A stretch of 54,155 nt of DNA, from the NCBI GenBank assembly GCA_028277395.1, contig JANQGJ010000101.1:1-54155 (forward strand), read 5' to 3'. The stretch is from Bacteroidales bacterium. GTDB taxonomy: Bacteria; Bacteroidota; Bacteroidia; Bacteroidales; F082. The notes under the pieces are model-generated. The model was not told where the DNA came from, made no database searches, and saw nothing but the letters and a program-made list of their open reading frames with translations. The position numbers and the translations under genes are program-made. Shown piece by piece: positions 26,022 through 36,300 of the stretch (positions within the stretch are counted from its first letter, which is position 1; each line of letters begins with the position of its first letter).

Positions 26022-27062
26022 ACCTGAGTTCGATCTAAGCAACTAGTTAAATTAAAGACAGTTGCCCATTAGATTCTTCTCTTTCGTATTTAATTGATGG
26101 TTTTTTTGGTAGAAATGAATATGCGATTAATCCAGATATCATATTTGTCATAAAGTTAACTATGCCCCTATGTCGTGAATGCTCAACTTGACATATGTTT
26201 TTAAGTTCATCATTAACTGTTTCAATAACAGATCGTTTACGTAGCATTATCTTGTCACTCATATTCATCAACTGGTTCTTCATGTTGTTCCTGATCCCTG
26301 TTATCAATTGGATTCCATTGAAGAAGAGTTCTTCGAATAGCGGTTTTGAAACGTAGCCTTTGTCTGCAAATAGTTTTCCGTAAATCTTTTTGATAAAATT
26401 GGCATCTTTTAAAGGTTCTCTGTCATCAATATTTCCAGGTGTAATTACAAATTCAATAATTTCTCCTTTATCATTTATTATGATATCTAACTTAAATCCA
26501 AAGAAATATCCCATTGTCGACTTTCCTCTTTGAGCAATACCATCGAACACTTTATGATTGAAAATTCTCTTGTTTCTACATACTCGAATCGGTGTTGAAT
26601 CAACGAATGATATTCCCGTACTCTGCCCTAATCTAGAAAGTTTTAGGAACATAGCTAAGGGAAGTAATGCTTTTTGTTGAAGTTCAACGAAACGATTATA
26701 TGAAACGGTCTCAGGAAAATATTCAGTAAGATGTTTCTTTACATAATTGACGTAAAAGAACTTAAGGTTACGGAAACCACCAAGGTGGAAGGCTATCATA
26801 ATTGTTATTACCTCAGCATCATTAAGCTTAAATTTCCTTTTTCTTCGCTTCTTAGAATTGTTTTGTTCCAGTAGGTGTCCCTCCATTACTTGATAAAATT
26901 CCTTGCAGAATTCGTCTGCTAAATAGAAAATTTCAACTAAATTTGCGTTACTATTCATAAGGATATTGTTTTTGTATTTATTTGGTATTCAACACATTAA
27001 ATATACAAAAACTATCCTTATGATTTAGTGAAAAATCAACTTTTCTTACGTCGAACTCAGGT
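26022..27062 (-). mobile_element. IS982-family insertion sequence (complete)
   Basis: The 1,041-bp element has 18-bp terminal inverted repeats (26022-26039 and 27045-27062, 16 of 18 matching, starting ACCTGAGTTCGA) and a 5-bp target duplication TAATA (26017-26021 and 27063-27067). One full-length transposase gene fills it. Length, ACC ends and DDE transposase all fit IS982. Intact ends and a perfect target duplication suggest a recent insertion. Confidence 0.92.
26047..26958 (-). CDS. IS982-family DDE transposase
   Basis: The 303-residue protein has the catalytic triad D120 (SFVDSTPIRV), D199 (LFADKGYVS) and E246 (RSVIETVNDELK), with the Y/R-rich C-terminal part (CQVEHSRHRG) typical of IS982 transposases. 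A basic N-terminal stretch (KKRRKRKFKL) precedes the DNA-binding region. It appears intact, with no frameshift or premature stop. It lies on the minus strand within the 26022-27062 element, opposite to the pigment-type genes it borders. Confidence 0.95.
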   Translation of the reverse strand: MNSNANLVEIFYLADEFCKEFYQVMEGHLLEQNNSKKRRKRKFKLNDAEVITIMIAFHLGGFRNLKFFYVNYVKKHLTEYFPETVSYNRFVELQQKALLPLAMFLKLSRLGQSTGISFVDSTPIRVCRNKRIFNHKVFDGIAQRGKSTMGYFFGFKLDIIINDKGEIIEFVITPGNIDDREPLKDANFIKKIYGKLFADKGYVSKPLFEELFFNGIQLITGIRNNMKNQLMNMSDKIMLRKRSVIETVNDELKNICQVEHSRHRGIVNFMTNMISGLIAYSFLPKKPSIKYEREESNGQLSLI

Positions 27063-27099
27063 TAATAAAAATCTGACTGAATTTAATCCGTAAAACAGG

Positions 27100-27127
27100 A
27101 AATAATTAAACAATCCCGTTTTTTCTC
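27100..27127 (+). repeat. 28-bp direct repeat, copy 2
   Basis: Second copy of the repeat at 25925-25952. The bases just upstream also resemble the end of the methyltransferase gene (a CCGTAAAACAGG stretch against TTGTAAAAAAAA), as if the end of a duplicated gene had decayed here. Confidence 0.75.
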
Positions 27128-27366
27128 AGGTTGTTTAATATTAGTATCATATGTGATATTAACTGATTCCGATAATACAATATCAAAAGTCTTATTGTTT
27201 ACAAACCGCAGTATATGTTTTTATCTGTTGTACTCCGGCTACTTTTAAGTAACTTGTATCATCCTGAGCCAGGTTTCATTATTCAGGGTTTGGTGTTGCT
27301 GTTGAGTTCGAGATTACAAGATCTGACAACCTATAAACTTAGGCTTGTAAACAAATGGAAATAAAA
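27128..27366. other. intergenic region behind IS982
   Basis: No gene is supported. A 49-codon plus-strand frame (27215-27364, MFLSVVLRLLLSNLY...) has no recognisable features and is probably chance. Together with the relic repeat this may be decayed sequence of the pigment cluster. Confidence 0.4.
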
Positions 27367-27397
27367 AACGGGCTGCCAGTTGAAATGACAGCCCGTT
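27367..27397 (-). terminator. terminator of the DUF2795 gene
   Basis: AACGGGCTG (27367-27375) pairs with CAGCCCGTT (27389-27397). Read on the minus strand, the stem is followed by a T run and closes the minus-strand transcript that ends with the DUF2795 gene. Confidence 0.8.
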
Positions 27398-27416
27398 GTT
27401 CAATAATATTTAAGAA

Positions 27417-27638
27417 TTAATATTCATCTTCATTAAAAAAGAAATCTTCCTTAGTAGGGTAATCAGGCCACAGATCTTCAATGCGATCATAAGCTTCGCC
27501 TTCATCTTCAATTTCCCTTAAGTTTTCGATAACTTCGGGGGCAGTACCAGTACGTATAGCCCATTCTATCAGCTCATCCTTGGTCGCTGGCCAGGGGGCA
27601 TCTTCTAGTTTTGATGCTAACTCTAAAGTCCAATACAT
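27417..27638 (-). CDS. DUF2795 family small protein
   Basis: A 73-residue acidic protein: MYWTLELASKLEDAPWPATKDELIEWAIRTG... matches the DUF2795 pattern (ASxLED.PWPATKDELI.WA.RTG). It is common as a single small gene in Bacteroidota. Its function is unknown; it is sometimes linked to nucleic-acid-associated or stress roles, but nothing here proves that. It has its own promoter and terminator. Confidence 0.85.
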   Translation of the reverse strand: MYWTLELASKLEDAPWPATKDELIEWAIRTGTAPEVIENLREIEDEGEAYDRIEDLWPDYPTKEDFFFNEDEY

Positions 27639-27655
27639 TTGTATAATTTTTTTTG

Positions 27656-27685
27656 CAAAAGTAATTTTTTTTTAAAAAACTACAA
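27656..27685 (-). promoter_or_regulatory. DUF2795 gene promoter
   Basis: On the minus strand TACTTTTG (27656-27663) is the -7 box and TTG (27683-27685) the -33 element, spaced 19 bases, 17 bases before the start codon. Confidence 0.6.
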
Positions 27686-27712
27686 ATAAAATAAATAATT
27701 GTTTAAAAACCT

Positions 27713-28258
27713 CTAAACACGTGGCTTCCAAAGTAATTCCGCAGCGTTTTTGTCCTTTCCGATTTTCCTTGAAAGTACGAATAAATAATCCGAAAGTCGA
27801 TTTAAATACTGAAGGATCAATTCACTGATTTCAAACTCTTCACTTAGTCTTATTATGAGTCTCTCCGCCCTTCTGCAAACAGTACGTGCAATATGACAAT
27901 AAGAAACAACCGTATCACCTCCTGACAGTAAAAACGATTTCAACGGAGGCAATTCACCGGTTATATTGTCGATTTCTTTTTCTAAAAACTTAATATCCTT
28001 TTCATCAATATCCGGAATATTAAATTCTGATTCACTATCAGATGCCAATTGTGATTCGATAGTAAACAATCTATCCTGTATTTCAATTAAGTCAGTTTTA
28101 TATTTTTCCAGAATTTCCTGATCACGGATCAGTCCAATCCATGAACTTAATTCATCAACGGTTCCGTAGCATTCGATACGAATGTGATATTTAGGAACGC
28201 GTGTTCCTCCGATCAGAGATGTTTTCCCTTCATCTCCGGTTTTAGTATAAATTTTCAA
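27713..28258 (-). CDS. cob(I)alamin adenosyltransferase, PduO type
   Basis: A 181-residue ATP:corrinoid adenosyltransferase that makes adenosylcobalamin from cob(I)alamin and ATP. The N-terminal ATP loop YTKTGDEGKTSLIGG, the YGTVDELSSWIG segment and CRRAERLI are typical of the PduO/MMAB family, and the length is normal. The start codon is TTG (28256-28258); no in-frame ATG precedes the conserved MKIYTKTG start. It is followed on the same strand by the DUF2795 gene and preceded by an ABC ATPase gene 36 bases upstream. No cobalamin riboswitch was seen. Confidence 0.95.
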   Translation of the reverse strand: MKIYTKTGDEGKTSLIGGTRVPKYHIRIECYGTVDELSSWIGLIRDQEILEKYKTDLIEIQDRLFTIESQLASDSESEFNIPDIDEKDIKFLEKEIDNITGELPPLKSFLLSGGDTVVSYCHIARTVCRRAERLIIRLSEEFEISELILQYLNRLSDYLFVLSRKIGKDKNAAELLWKPRV

Positions 28259-28294
28259 AATGTAGTAAGATTTATTTGTATTAAAAACTGGCAG

Positions 28295-29023
28295 TTATGC
28301 ATTTAAGTTTGCGTAATCGCTAACTGTTACTATTTCATTATTCATTTCGTCAGATGCAATCCTGCCATCCAGCATTCTAATGATCCTGTGTGCATGCTTG
28401 GCAATATCCTCCTCATGAGTTACAACAATAATTGTATTTCCCAACTTGTGTATTTCTTCAAGCAAGCCCATTATTTCAACAGATGTTTTAGAGTCAAGGT
28501 TTCCGGTAGGCTCATCAGCAAGTACAATTGACGGATTATTAATAAGAGCTCTGGCAACAGCAACACGCTGACGCTGACCACCTGATAACTCATTTGGTTT
28601 ATGATTCATTCTGTCAGTTAGCTGAACACTTTTGAGAGTCTCCTCAGCCCTTTTAATTCTTTGTGATTTACCTATACCGGCATATATTAATGGCAGCATC
28701 ACATTTTCAAGTGCTGTTGATCTTTGAAGCAGGTTAAATGTCTGGAAAATAAAGCCTATTTCCCTGTTTCTTACATCTGCAAGCTCATTATCTGACATTT
28801 TACTAACATCCTGCCCATTTAAGTGATAAGTACCTGAAGTTGGTGTATCCAAACAGCCCAGAATATTCATCATTGTTGATTTACCTGAACCTGAAGGTCC
28901 CATAATGGCAACAAATTCATTTTCCTGTATATGCAGACTTACCTCACGCAATGCTTTTACAGTTTCTGTTCCAACCTGAAAGAAACGGGATATATCTTTA
29001 AAATTAATTACACTTTTTTGCAT
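28295..29023 (-). CDS. MacB/LolD-type ABC transporter ATPase
   Basis: A 242-residue ABC ATPase: Walker [10 protein letters not shown]-loop [10 protein letters not shown], signature [15 protein letters not shown], Walker [12 protein letters not shown] and switch His in VVTHE. The MacB/LolD subfamily is suggested by the [15 protein letters not shown] and [14 protein letters not shown] segments. No permease gene is adjacent, so its membrane partner must be encoded elsewhere. It is distinct from the ATPase at 9417. It sits in a minus-strand run with a methyltransferase gene (13 bases upstream) and the adenosyltransferase gene (36 bases downstream). Confidence 0.92.
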   Translation of the reverse strand: MQKSVINFKDISRFFQVGTETVKALREVSLHIQENEFVAIMGPSGSGKSTMMNILGCLDTPTSGTYHLNGQDVSKMSDNELADVRNREIGFIFQTFNLLQRSTALENVMLPLIYAGIGKSQRIKRAEETLKSVQLTDRMNHKPNELSGGQRQRVAVARALINNPSIVLADEPTGNLDSKTSVEIMGLLEEIHKLGNTIIVVTHEEDIAKHAHRIIRMLDGRIASDEMNNEIVTVSDYANLNA

Positions 29024-29036
29024 CGTTTATTTATTT

Positions 29037-29828
29037 CTAATAAACCAATATAAAATTCTGCTTCTCTATACCTTTCCTGAAAAACACTATACCGAACCAA
29101 AACAAATCAAGGGTAACGCTAACACGGTTATCATTTTTAATCCCTTCCCAGGCGCTCTCCATTCCAGGCGACCAGTGAATATCATCAAAAACAAATATAC
29201 TATTTTCGTTCGAAAGTTGCGCACACTTATTAAAATACCTTAATGTAGGTTCTTTCCTGTGATTTCCATCGAAAAAGACAAAATCAAGAGTTGTAAACTT
29301 TGCAAGTACATCATCAAGAGTGTTATCAAAATTTCCAACTGCTAATTCTATTCCGTCAAGTTTCAAATCTTCAAAATGTTCACTGGCTTTTGCAGCAAGG
29401 TTTGCGCAACCTTCCATTGATACCATTTTACTTTCTTTTGAAGCACATTTTATATATGAAGAGCTAATACCGATAGCAGTACCGAATTCCAGAATATTTT
29501 CAGGTTTATTTTTTAAGACTATCCTGTATAATAATTGTAGTCTGGATTTCTTTTGAGATCTTAACCTGATTATTTTTTTTAACGGTATTATTTTGGTACT
29601 GTAATTCCTGTTACCTGACTTAAAACCAAAATCTACAGTTTCAATCGGGTTATTACTTTTTGCCAGTTCCTGTCGTTTCTCCCATAAAATTCTGTAATCA
29701 TCATACTCTTTTCTATCCCTTAGCACACCAGCTATAAAATCATAAACAAATTTTGAATGTATCCTGTATCTTGATCTTGATTTTATCAGGTATTTCAGGT
29801 ATCTTAAAATGAACAGTATATTTTTCAT
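29037..29828 (-). CDS. class I SAM-dependent methyltransferase
   Basis: A 263-residue protein with a Rossmann methyltransferase core: ILEFGTAIGISSSYIK (motif I), VSMEGC (acidic loop), LDFVFFDGNHRKEPTLRYF and FVFDDIHWSPGM. This resembles the caffeoyl-CoA O-methyltransferase/MTase_24 group. A basic N-terminal extension (about 90 residues) precedes it. The substrate is unknown. It shares a minus-strand run with the ABC ATPase gene; a functional tie is not evident. Confidence 0.8.
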   Translation of the reverse strand: MKNILFILRYLKYLIKSRSRYRIHSKFVYDFIAGVLRDRKEYDDYRILWEKRQELAKSNNPIETVDFGFKSGNRNYSTKIIPLKKIIRLRSQKKSRLQLLYRIVLKNKPENILEFGTAIGISSSYIKCASKESKMVSMEGCANLAAKASEHFEDLKLDGIELAVGNFDNTLDDVLAKFTTLDFVFFDGNHRKEPTLRYFNKCAQLSNENSIFVFDDIHWSPGMESAWEGIKNDNRVSVTLDLFWFGIVFFRKGIEKQNFILVY

Positions 29829-29873
29829 TTACTTTTTGTATTTTACTATTATAAATTCCGCCGACATTGGTTT

Positions 29874-31433
29874 CTATTTATAAGCTATTTTGTTTGCATA
29901 AAATATCATACGCGTTGACTGATCATCAAGCGTTCTGTTCTTCACTTTTTGGTATCCGTATATTAAGAAGTAATCATCATACCATCTTAAAATACGGTTA
30001 TTTTCATCCTGGGTAATTCTGTCGCTGGGGAAATTTGTTCCAATTTTCATTTTAGACCTGTCGATGTATGAAGGACCTTCTATGGTTTGAGAAACAACTT
30101 CACCATTGTTCACATATGCTGTAGTAACATAATCTCCGTCACTAAAAACAATTGAGTTTCGTTTTAAGGAGTATGACAATATATCTCTTATGGCAAAATC
30201 ATTACTCCATAACAGGTCTCCATTTTCCGAAATACCGGTAATAATAACATCATAAAACTCGTAACCACTAAAAACATTATAGGTATAAGGATAAGGACGA
30301 CCATAGAAATCATAATCCATTCGTGTTTCTGTCTTGTAATATGGCCTGTAAACTTCAACTGAGAATATATAGCTTTCATTTTCAGATTTATAAACAACAG
30401 GTTCACTCAGGTGAAAAGATGCAGACACCATATGGTTAGATTGCCTGGGTTTTACAGAATCCATTGCCTGGTTTTTAATTGTTTTAATATTATCCGGTCC
30501 TATAGCTCCTTTAATATTGTTGAAGCCCATAAAATCATAATACTTCAGTGATTTTTGAGTGCCATCTTTAAACTTCATAAAAAACATTCCAACACTTTTG
30601 GCTTCTTCAGTATCTTCTATATCCCTGAACGATAAAGTTTTCCCTGTTACGATGTCATATGTACCAAATACCAGCAATTCATCATTATTTGATATAAATG
30701 TGTAATCCCTGAAAAATTTCAACGGCTCTGTGTTAGCGATTTTAACTGATTTGTGAAGATTTCCCTTTGGAGAATAACTTTGCAGATGCTCAGAAATATA
30801 TCTCCTGTCTTTATTCTGTTTAATAGCTACATAAAAAAGCTCATTTTTCCTGTCGGCATATAAAGCTTCAATATGTCCTGGTGTATCAGCATCAATATGT
30901 ACAGGAAAAATATCACCATTACTTATTGTTATAAAAACCAGGTCAGCAGCTTGTTTCTTCAAGTTCAAAGCAATACATGCTTTATTACCAATTATATCAA
31001 ACCCGGCTACCTTAGCTTTTGATGGAATCGACCCGGATATTCTGCTAAATGTTTGTTTGTTAATATTATACGTTACTATTTCATAGAATCCGTAATCTGC
31101 TCTGTCTCGTGCAATATTCTTGAATAGTAGATATAAATTACCATCTGTCTTTTTCGAAGAAAGAAACTCAATTTTATCAGACAACGGAACAAATTTTAAC
31201 CATTTTTGCTCCAGATCAGTATTAAACAGACCAAAATACCATTTCCTTTTCTTCTCTGAATTTACCTCATTACTTTCATAAAATATCAGCAAACCGGATT
31301 CATCAACAGTTTCCACATGGAACTGTTCGGCGTTTATATCCGCCTGCACTTCAATTCTTATTGCATCAAGTTTCTGTGCAACAGCCGATTGAATCGTAAC
31401 AAATATTAAAACTATAACGAGTTTGTTTGACAT
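29874..31433 (-). CDS. secreted protein of unknown function, possible beta-propeller
   Basis: About 519 residues with a signal peptide (MSNKLVIVLIFVTIQSAVAQ; the ATG at 31431-31433 is preferred over the one 9 bases upstream). The mature part is rich in short beta-strands with repeated W/F and D/N turns (KKRKWYFGLFN, NLYLLFKNI, NELLVFGTYD), suggesting a beta-propeller, but no named family was recognised. It is probably periplasmic or surface-exposed. It precedes the methyltransferase gene on the same strand by 45 bases. Confidence 0.65.
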   Translation of the reverse strand: MSNKLVIVLIFVTIQSAVAQKLDAIRIEVQADINAEQFHVETVDESGLLIFYESNEVNSEKKRKWYFGLFNTDLEQKWLKFVPLSDKIEFLSSKKTDGNLYLLFKNIARDRADYGFYEIVTYNINKQTFSRISGSIPSKAKVAGFDIIGNKACIALNLKKQAADLVFITISNGDIFPVHIDADTPGHIEALYADRKNELFYVAIKQNKDRRYISEHLQSYSPKGNLHKSVKIANTEPLKFFRDYTFISNNDELLVFGTYDIVTGKTLSFRDIEDTEEAKSVGMFFMKFKDGTQKSLKYYDFMGFNNIKGAIGPDNIKTIKNQAMDSVKPRQSNHMVSASFHLSEPVVYKSENESYIFSVEVYRPYYKTETRMDYDFYGRPYPYTYNVFSGYEFYDVIITGISENGDLLWSNDFAIRDILSYSLKRNSIVFSDGDYVTTAYVNNGEVVSQTIEGPSYIDRSKMKIGTNFPSDRITQDENNRILRWYDDYFLIYGYQKVKNRTLDDQSTRMIFYANKIAYK

Positions 31434-31564
31434 TACCAACAATAGTTTACTTATTGGTTTTAACGTTTAATAGCTGATAAAATTACATAAAAAGTATCAG
31501 ATTTACATGATTTTTTCAAACTCATGATCAACTTAATCAGATTTTATAATTTGTTCAAAAAAAA

Positions 31565-31592
31565 ATCCTGCTCTCAAAGCTGAAAGCAGGAT
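31565..31592 (-). terminator. terminator of the 31614 gene
   Basis: ATCCTGCT (31565-31572) pairs with AGCAGGAT (31585-31592). Read on the minus strand the stem is followed by a run of nine T and closes the transcript of the surface-protein gene. Confidence 0.8.
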
Positions 31593-31613
31593 CAAACATA
31601 TATTTATATTACA

Positions 31614-33254
31614 CTATTTAACCGATACCTTTCTTGCACTGATAATTCCGGATTTCGTTTTTGTTTCTACTATGTACATACCTTTTGGTAATTGCTGTAC
31701 ATCCAGTGTATTTTTTCCTGTAACAAGTTCTGATACCATTACAACTTTACCGGTAAGTGATATCAACCTAACAGATGAGTTCTCTTCCAGTTCAATATTT
31801 AATACGTCGCTGGCGGGATTAGGATACACAGACACAATGCTTTCAATATTTGATGATATTCCTGTTCCAAGTACACCAAGGACCTCAATATTATCAACTT
31901 CCCATGTACTTGCATCTGATGTTGTACTATTATAAACAAATGCAATGTAAGTAGCATCACTTGCAAATGAAGAAATATCTTTAATTCCGGCATCAATGAA
32001 TGTCCAGCTTCCCTGATCAGGGAAAGTAAACGATGCAGTCAGGTTTTCCCAAGTGGCTGTGTTTGGATCACTACTACCATCATAATCAGTTGATATCATA
32101 ACAAATAAGCCATCGTTTGAGGCAAAGTTACGCGCATGATCGAACCCCAATGTTATATTGGTATAACCTTCCAGATCCAACTCCGGTGAAATCAGCCAGT
32201 CTTCATTCTCAATTGGGCTTCCATCATATCCACTTGCTTTTGCACATCCCGGAGGATTACCAAAGTCTGCCCATTCCCACATCTGATCACCTGTTACGTT
32301 GTAACCGGTCCAGCTACCCAAATCCATATCAAAAGTTTCCGAATTTATAACAGAAATATTTGACGTTGTAGCATCAGCTGTCGGAGCAGTACCGTCTGTT
32401 TTATAATCGATGTTGGAACCTGAATTGGTAAACGGATAAATTGTAAACGAATATGATCCATTTGTCTCCAATCCGTCAAATGTATATCCACCAGATCCAT
32501 AACTAACATTCACTGAAACTTTGTTATCACTCCAGTCCAGGTCGTTATCTACCGGAGTTCCGTCAACAGGAACATCAAACAAAGCTTTACTTGTTTTTTC
32601 ACCCAGAACTAAATAACCTGTTGGTAACTGATCGCCAACAGATTCATCCCAACTTAAATCAATGCTTAATCCATTAGCTGTTGCTGTAAACATTGTAGGG
32701 TAATTTGATGGTTCAGGATAAACTACAACATCACCACTTACTGAGAAGTCATCAAAATAAATAGTTCCACCGTAAGTTCCATCCTGTTTATATGTTCTAA
32801 CATCAAAACGAAACTCATTGGCATTAAGCGGTGCAGTTAAGGTAACCGAATAATGCTGCCAGTCGGGATTTTCTTCACTATATGTTGAAGGTCGCAACTC
32901 TTCAGCATTATCATCAAGATATGTACCATCTTCCATCCAGTAGGACCAGATCCTGGTTCTTGCTGATGTACTGTTATCAAGATAGTAATAACTAATAACA
33001 TATTCCTGTCCACCAATTATATTATAAACATCCTGACGAAATTTTTGAGATGCGTCATCTGATGTCTGAGCAGCGGAATATGTTCCTTCGTAAACAGTTG
33101 TTGATTCCTGAGCAATATTATCAAACACGTCCCAGCTTGTAGGTGTTGATGCGTTATCCCAGTTTTCAAGTGTACCGTTATTCACAAGATTTTGAGATAC
33201 CAGTGTTACTGATGCCACAAGAGTCAATAAGACAATTAAGTAAGTTTTTTTCAT
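31614..33254 (-). CDS. modular surface protein with Por secretion tail
   Basis: A 546-residue secreted protein. After a signal peptide (about 1-20) come a carbohydrate-binding-like beta-sandwich (about 20-170, LENWDNASTPTSWDVFD ... GTIYFDDFSV), a fibronectin type III-like module (about 185-300), a choice-of-anchor J module (about 305-460, ETFDMDLGSWTGYN ... NEDWLISPELDL) and a C-terminal type IX secretion sorting domain (about 473-546, VSVYPNPASDVLNIEL ... GMYIVETKT). No catalytic domain is seen, so it likely binds a substrate at the cell surface. It is closely related in plan to the next, much larger gene upstream on the same strand. Confidence 0.88.
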   Translation of the reverse strand: MKKTYLIVLLTLVASVTLVSQNLVNNGTLENWDNASTPTSWDVFDNIAQESTTVYEGTYSAAQTSDDASQKFRQDVYNIIGGQEYVISYYYLDNSTSARTRIWSYWMEDGTYLDDNAEELRPSTYSEENPDWQHYSVTLTAPLNANEFRFDVRTYKQDGTYGGTIYFDDFSVSGDVVVYPEPSNYPTMFTATANGLSIDLSWDESVGDQLPTGYLVLGEKTSKALFDVPVDGTPVDNDLDWSDNKVSVNVSYGSGGYTFDGLETNGSYSFTIYPFTNSGSNIDYKTDGTAPTADATTSNISVINSETFDMDLGSWTGYNVTGDQMWEWADFGNPPGCAKASGYDGSPIENEDWLISPELDLEGYTNITLGFDHARNFASNDGLFVMISTDYDGSSDPNTATWENLTASFTFPDQGSWTFIDAGIKDISSFASDATYIAFVYNSTTSDASTWEVDNIEVLGVLGTGISSNIESIVSVYPNPASDVLNIELEENSSVRLISLTGKVVMVSELVTGKNTLDVQQLPKGMYIVETKTKSGIISARKVSVK

Positions 33255-33291
33255 TGGTGCAGTTTTTTATTAATTTATGTTTTATAGGCCA

Positions 33292-33332
33292 ACAAACCAG
33301 ATGCCTGCATACTTGCCACGCACCTGGTTTGT
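33292..33332 (-). terminator. hairpin between the two surface-protein genes
   Basis: ACAAACCAG (33292-33300) pairs with CTGGTTTGT (33324-33332) in a perfect 9-bp stem with a 23-base loop. It lies just downstream of the 1662-residue gene. The T tract on the minus strand is weak, so it may slow or partly end transcription. Confidence 0.45.
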
Positions 33333-33359
33333 AAAACTTTGTGTTAAAAGTAATATAAT

Positions 33360-36300
33360 CTATTTAATAATCAACTTTTGAATCAGTTGGTTATTTGAAT
33401 TGTTTTCAACTATTCGTACAAAATAGATACCTTTATGTACTCCTGATAAGTTAATATCTGAAGAACCTGAGATAGTTTCATGATGTACTGTTTTTCCGGT
33501 AATATCAATTATTTCAACATTAGCAGTAATATTATCACTAAACTCAACTGTAAATAATCCAGTTGTAGGATTAGGATAAACAGCAACATTCTTAACACCT
33601 AATTCGTTAATATCAGTAACAACGACTGTAACAACATTTGAAGGAACAGATTCACCTCCGTCATAAACAGCTGTTACAAAATAATCATGAGATCCGATCG
33701 GTGGTTCAGCATCATTATATTCTGTAACTTCAATTGTAGTTAAGTTTAATTGCTGGTCATCACGATAAACATTATAACCAAGTAATTCAGCATCAGTACT
33801 TCTATTTGAATAAGTAACCTCGGCAACACTTATACTTGATTTATTGGTATAACTTATGTTTTTAGTTCTTCTACCAATAACCGGCTCATTGCTGTTAAAT
33901 GCTGTTGCTGATTTCGAAGCTCCGATATTAAAATCATCAATTAACAGTATAAATGCATCATGGGATACACACTGGATTGCAACATAAACTGTCTGACCAG
34001 CATAAGCACTCATGTCATAAGTAAATTCTGTCCACTCATCAACTGGTGCTTCAACATAATCACCTTCTGAAATAATAGTAAAATCAGCAGGATCCATTCC
34101 TGTTGTTGAAACTCCAACTCTAAATCTTTCAAGGCCATATAAATCGGTATATGATTTAGCCCAGAATGACACATTGGATCCGGCTTCTATATTAACAAAA
34201 GGAGTAACCAGCCAGTCATCGTTCGGTGGATTCTCTGAAGCAAAACAAGCTGCAATCTTATCTCCCGAATGAGGTATAATGTCATCAACCGGAGGAACCG
34301 TTTGTGATGGATTAAAGATAATAAATGCCTGTTCAGCATATGCATTAGGCCATGTTACATCCTGCATTCCATAGGTTGTACTTCCGTCAACATCAATGTT
34401 TGTCCATGGAAGGAATTCCAGAACAAAGTCATCGTATGATTCAAAATCATCGGAAAATCCACTTGCTGCAGGAGCATTCCAGTTAAGCTGTACATCATCA
34501 TAAGGACCAACAACTGCTGTTAAGTTTGTTGGAGCAGGGAAGTCAACTACCTCAATATAGTCAGTATAGGTTATTTCATCAGAATTAACTCCATCTGACA
34601 CCCACAATGTTACATCCCAGGTACCAACTTCATCGTAAACAATTGCCGGTGGTATTTGACCATTATAAGTACCTGGTGTACCTCCTTCAAATGTCCATAT
34701 CCATTCAGTTGGATCACCCACAGTTAAATCGGTAAAGCTAACGTTTCCACCAAGTTGTATATAAGTAACATCAGCTTCAAAACCTGGTAATAATTCAACC
34801 TGACAGTTAAATCCTGGTGTAGCCCATATTGAATCGCCTGCAGCATTAATTGCTGCCAGATTTACAGAATGAGTCCAGTTTTCTGCAATTGAGTTATCTG
34901 AATCAGGATTACATAGGGTTAATGATGGTCCGTAACCGTCAGCCAACGTATCCCAAGGCAGGTAATCGTCATAGGTTAAAGAATCAACAACATTATTAAA
35001 ACTATCGCTTAATTCGATCGTTTCACCACCATTGCTTAATGCACCTCCTGTCCACTGATATGCATCAACACCAAATGTTCCAAACATTGCAAGGGAATCA
35101 ATAGATACGAGTACATAATTATCAGGTAACAGATCCACTGACGGGAATACATATTCAACACCCTCGGTAAACGAAAATCCTTCAAGATTTACAGTTTCAG
35201 CACTATTATTATATATTTCTATGAATTCCAGTGAATCATTACCAGATTCAGGTGGATTATACATAATCTCGGTAATTACAAGTTCAGGTACAAAATATGC
35301 CTCAATAATTGAGAAGAAATCATCACTTTCATCAGTAGGATTAGCAGGATCCATCGGCTCAATCATTATCTTATAGTCATCTCCAAGATCCTGATTTGCC
35401 ATTACTGTCCATGTCCAGCTTAAATCTTCTATGGAAATATTTGATACCAGCAATTCCGGATCTTGTCCCTGTTTCACTAAGAAAATTTCTATCGAACCGG
35501 TCCAGAATCCGTATGACCATGTTATATCGAATTGTTCACCCTGCATTATTGATTCTCCACCATTAGGTGCTGAAATCGTAGTAAATGGCACAGGTGGGAA
35601 GTTAAGGGCTCCTGGTGTACCTCCATCCTCAACACTTGGGTTCCAGCTTTCCGGAATAGAATTATCAAGAACAGGTTCAATCAGAGATAAGGTAGGGCCA
35701 CTTCCATCCGGTTCTGTTGGCCATGGTGAGCTATCATCATATACAACAATGTCTACAAGTAATCCATCAGGATTCCATGCTCTTACAGCATCTCCCCCAT
35801 TATTAAGATTAAAGTTACCTGTACCATCGTAATCAGGAGTAAACGGGAATGCTCCGTCAGTTGCTATTGAGATTGTAAAATACTCTTCAGGATCAATACT
35901 GTAGCCAGCAGGTATTACAATGTTGGTATGTGAAGCATCGTTATCACAGAATCTCCAGTTTTCAAGATTTATAGTTTGGTCTGTATTATTGTATAACTCA
36001 ATCCACTCTTCATCGCTACCTGGTGAATTATACATAATTTCATTAATAACCAGATCTACAACATCAGGAACAAGCCATATCAAAATTTGTGCATTCTGAT
36101 CAGGTATGGTAAACTGCCAGTTACCTGCAATCCAGTTATGCTCTGTATCATTAACACCCCATTCCCAATTATTGGAACCTCCGTCAACTACCAGGTCTAA
36201 CTGAGTTGTCCAGATATTGTCACCAGCGGTTACATCACCATGTGTACCATCATCATAAAATTCTGAGTGCTCAGCACCACCACCCCATGAAGGATCGTAC

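Noticed and set aside
27215..27364. 49-codon plus-strand frame between IS982 and the DUF2795 gene
   Set aside because: It has no promoter, no recognisable motif and ends at the neighbour's terminator; length is within chance for this composition.
27713..28300. Cobalamin riboswitch before the adenosyltransferase
   Set aside because: The gap to the upstream ABC ATPase gene is only 36 bases, too short for a riboswitch.
35431..35832. 133-residue plus-strand frame inside the giant surface-protein gene
   Set aside because: It is antisense to a continuous, well-supported coding region with clear domain motifs and has no recognisable features of its own.
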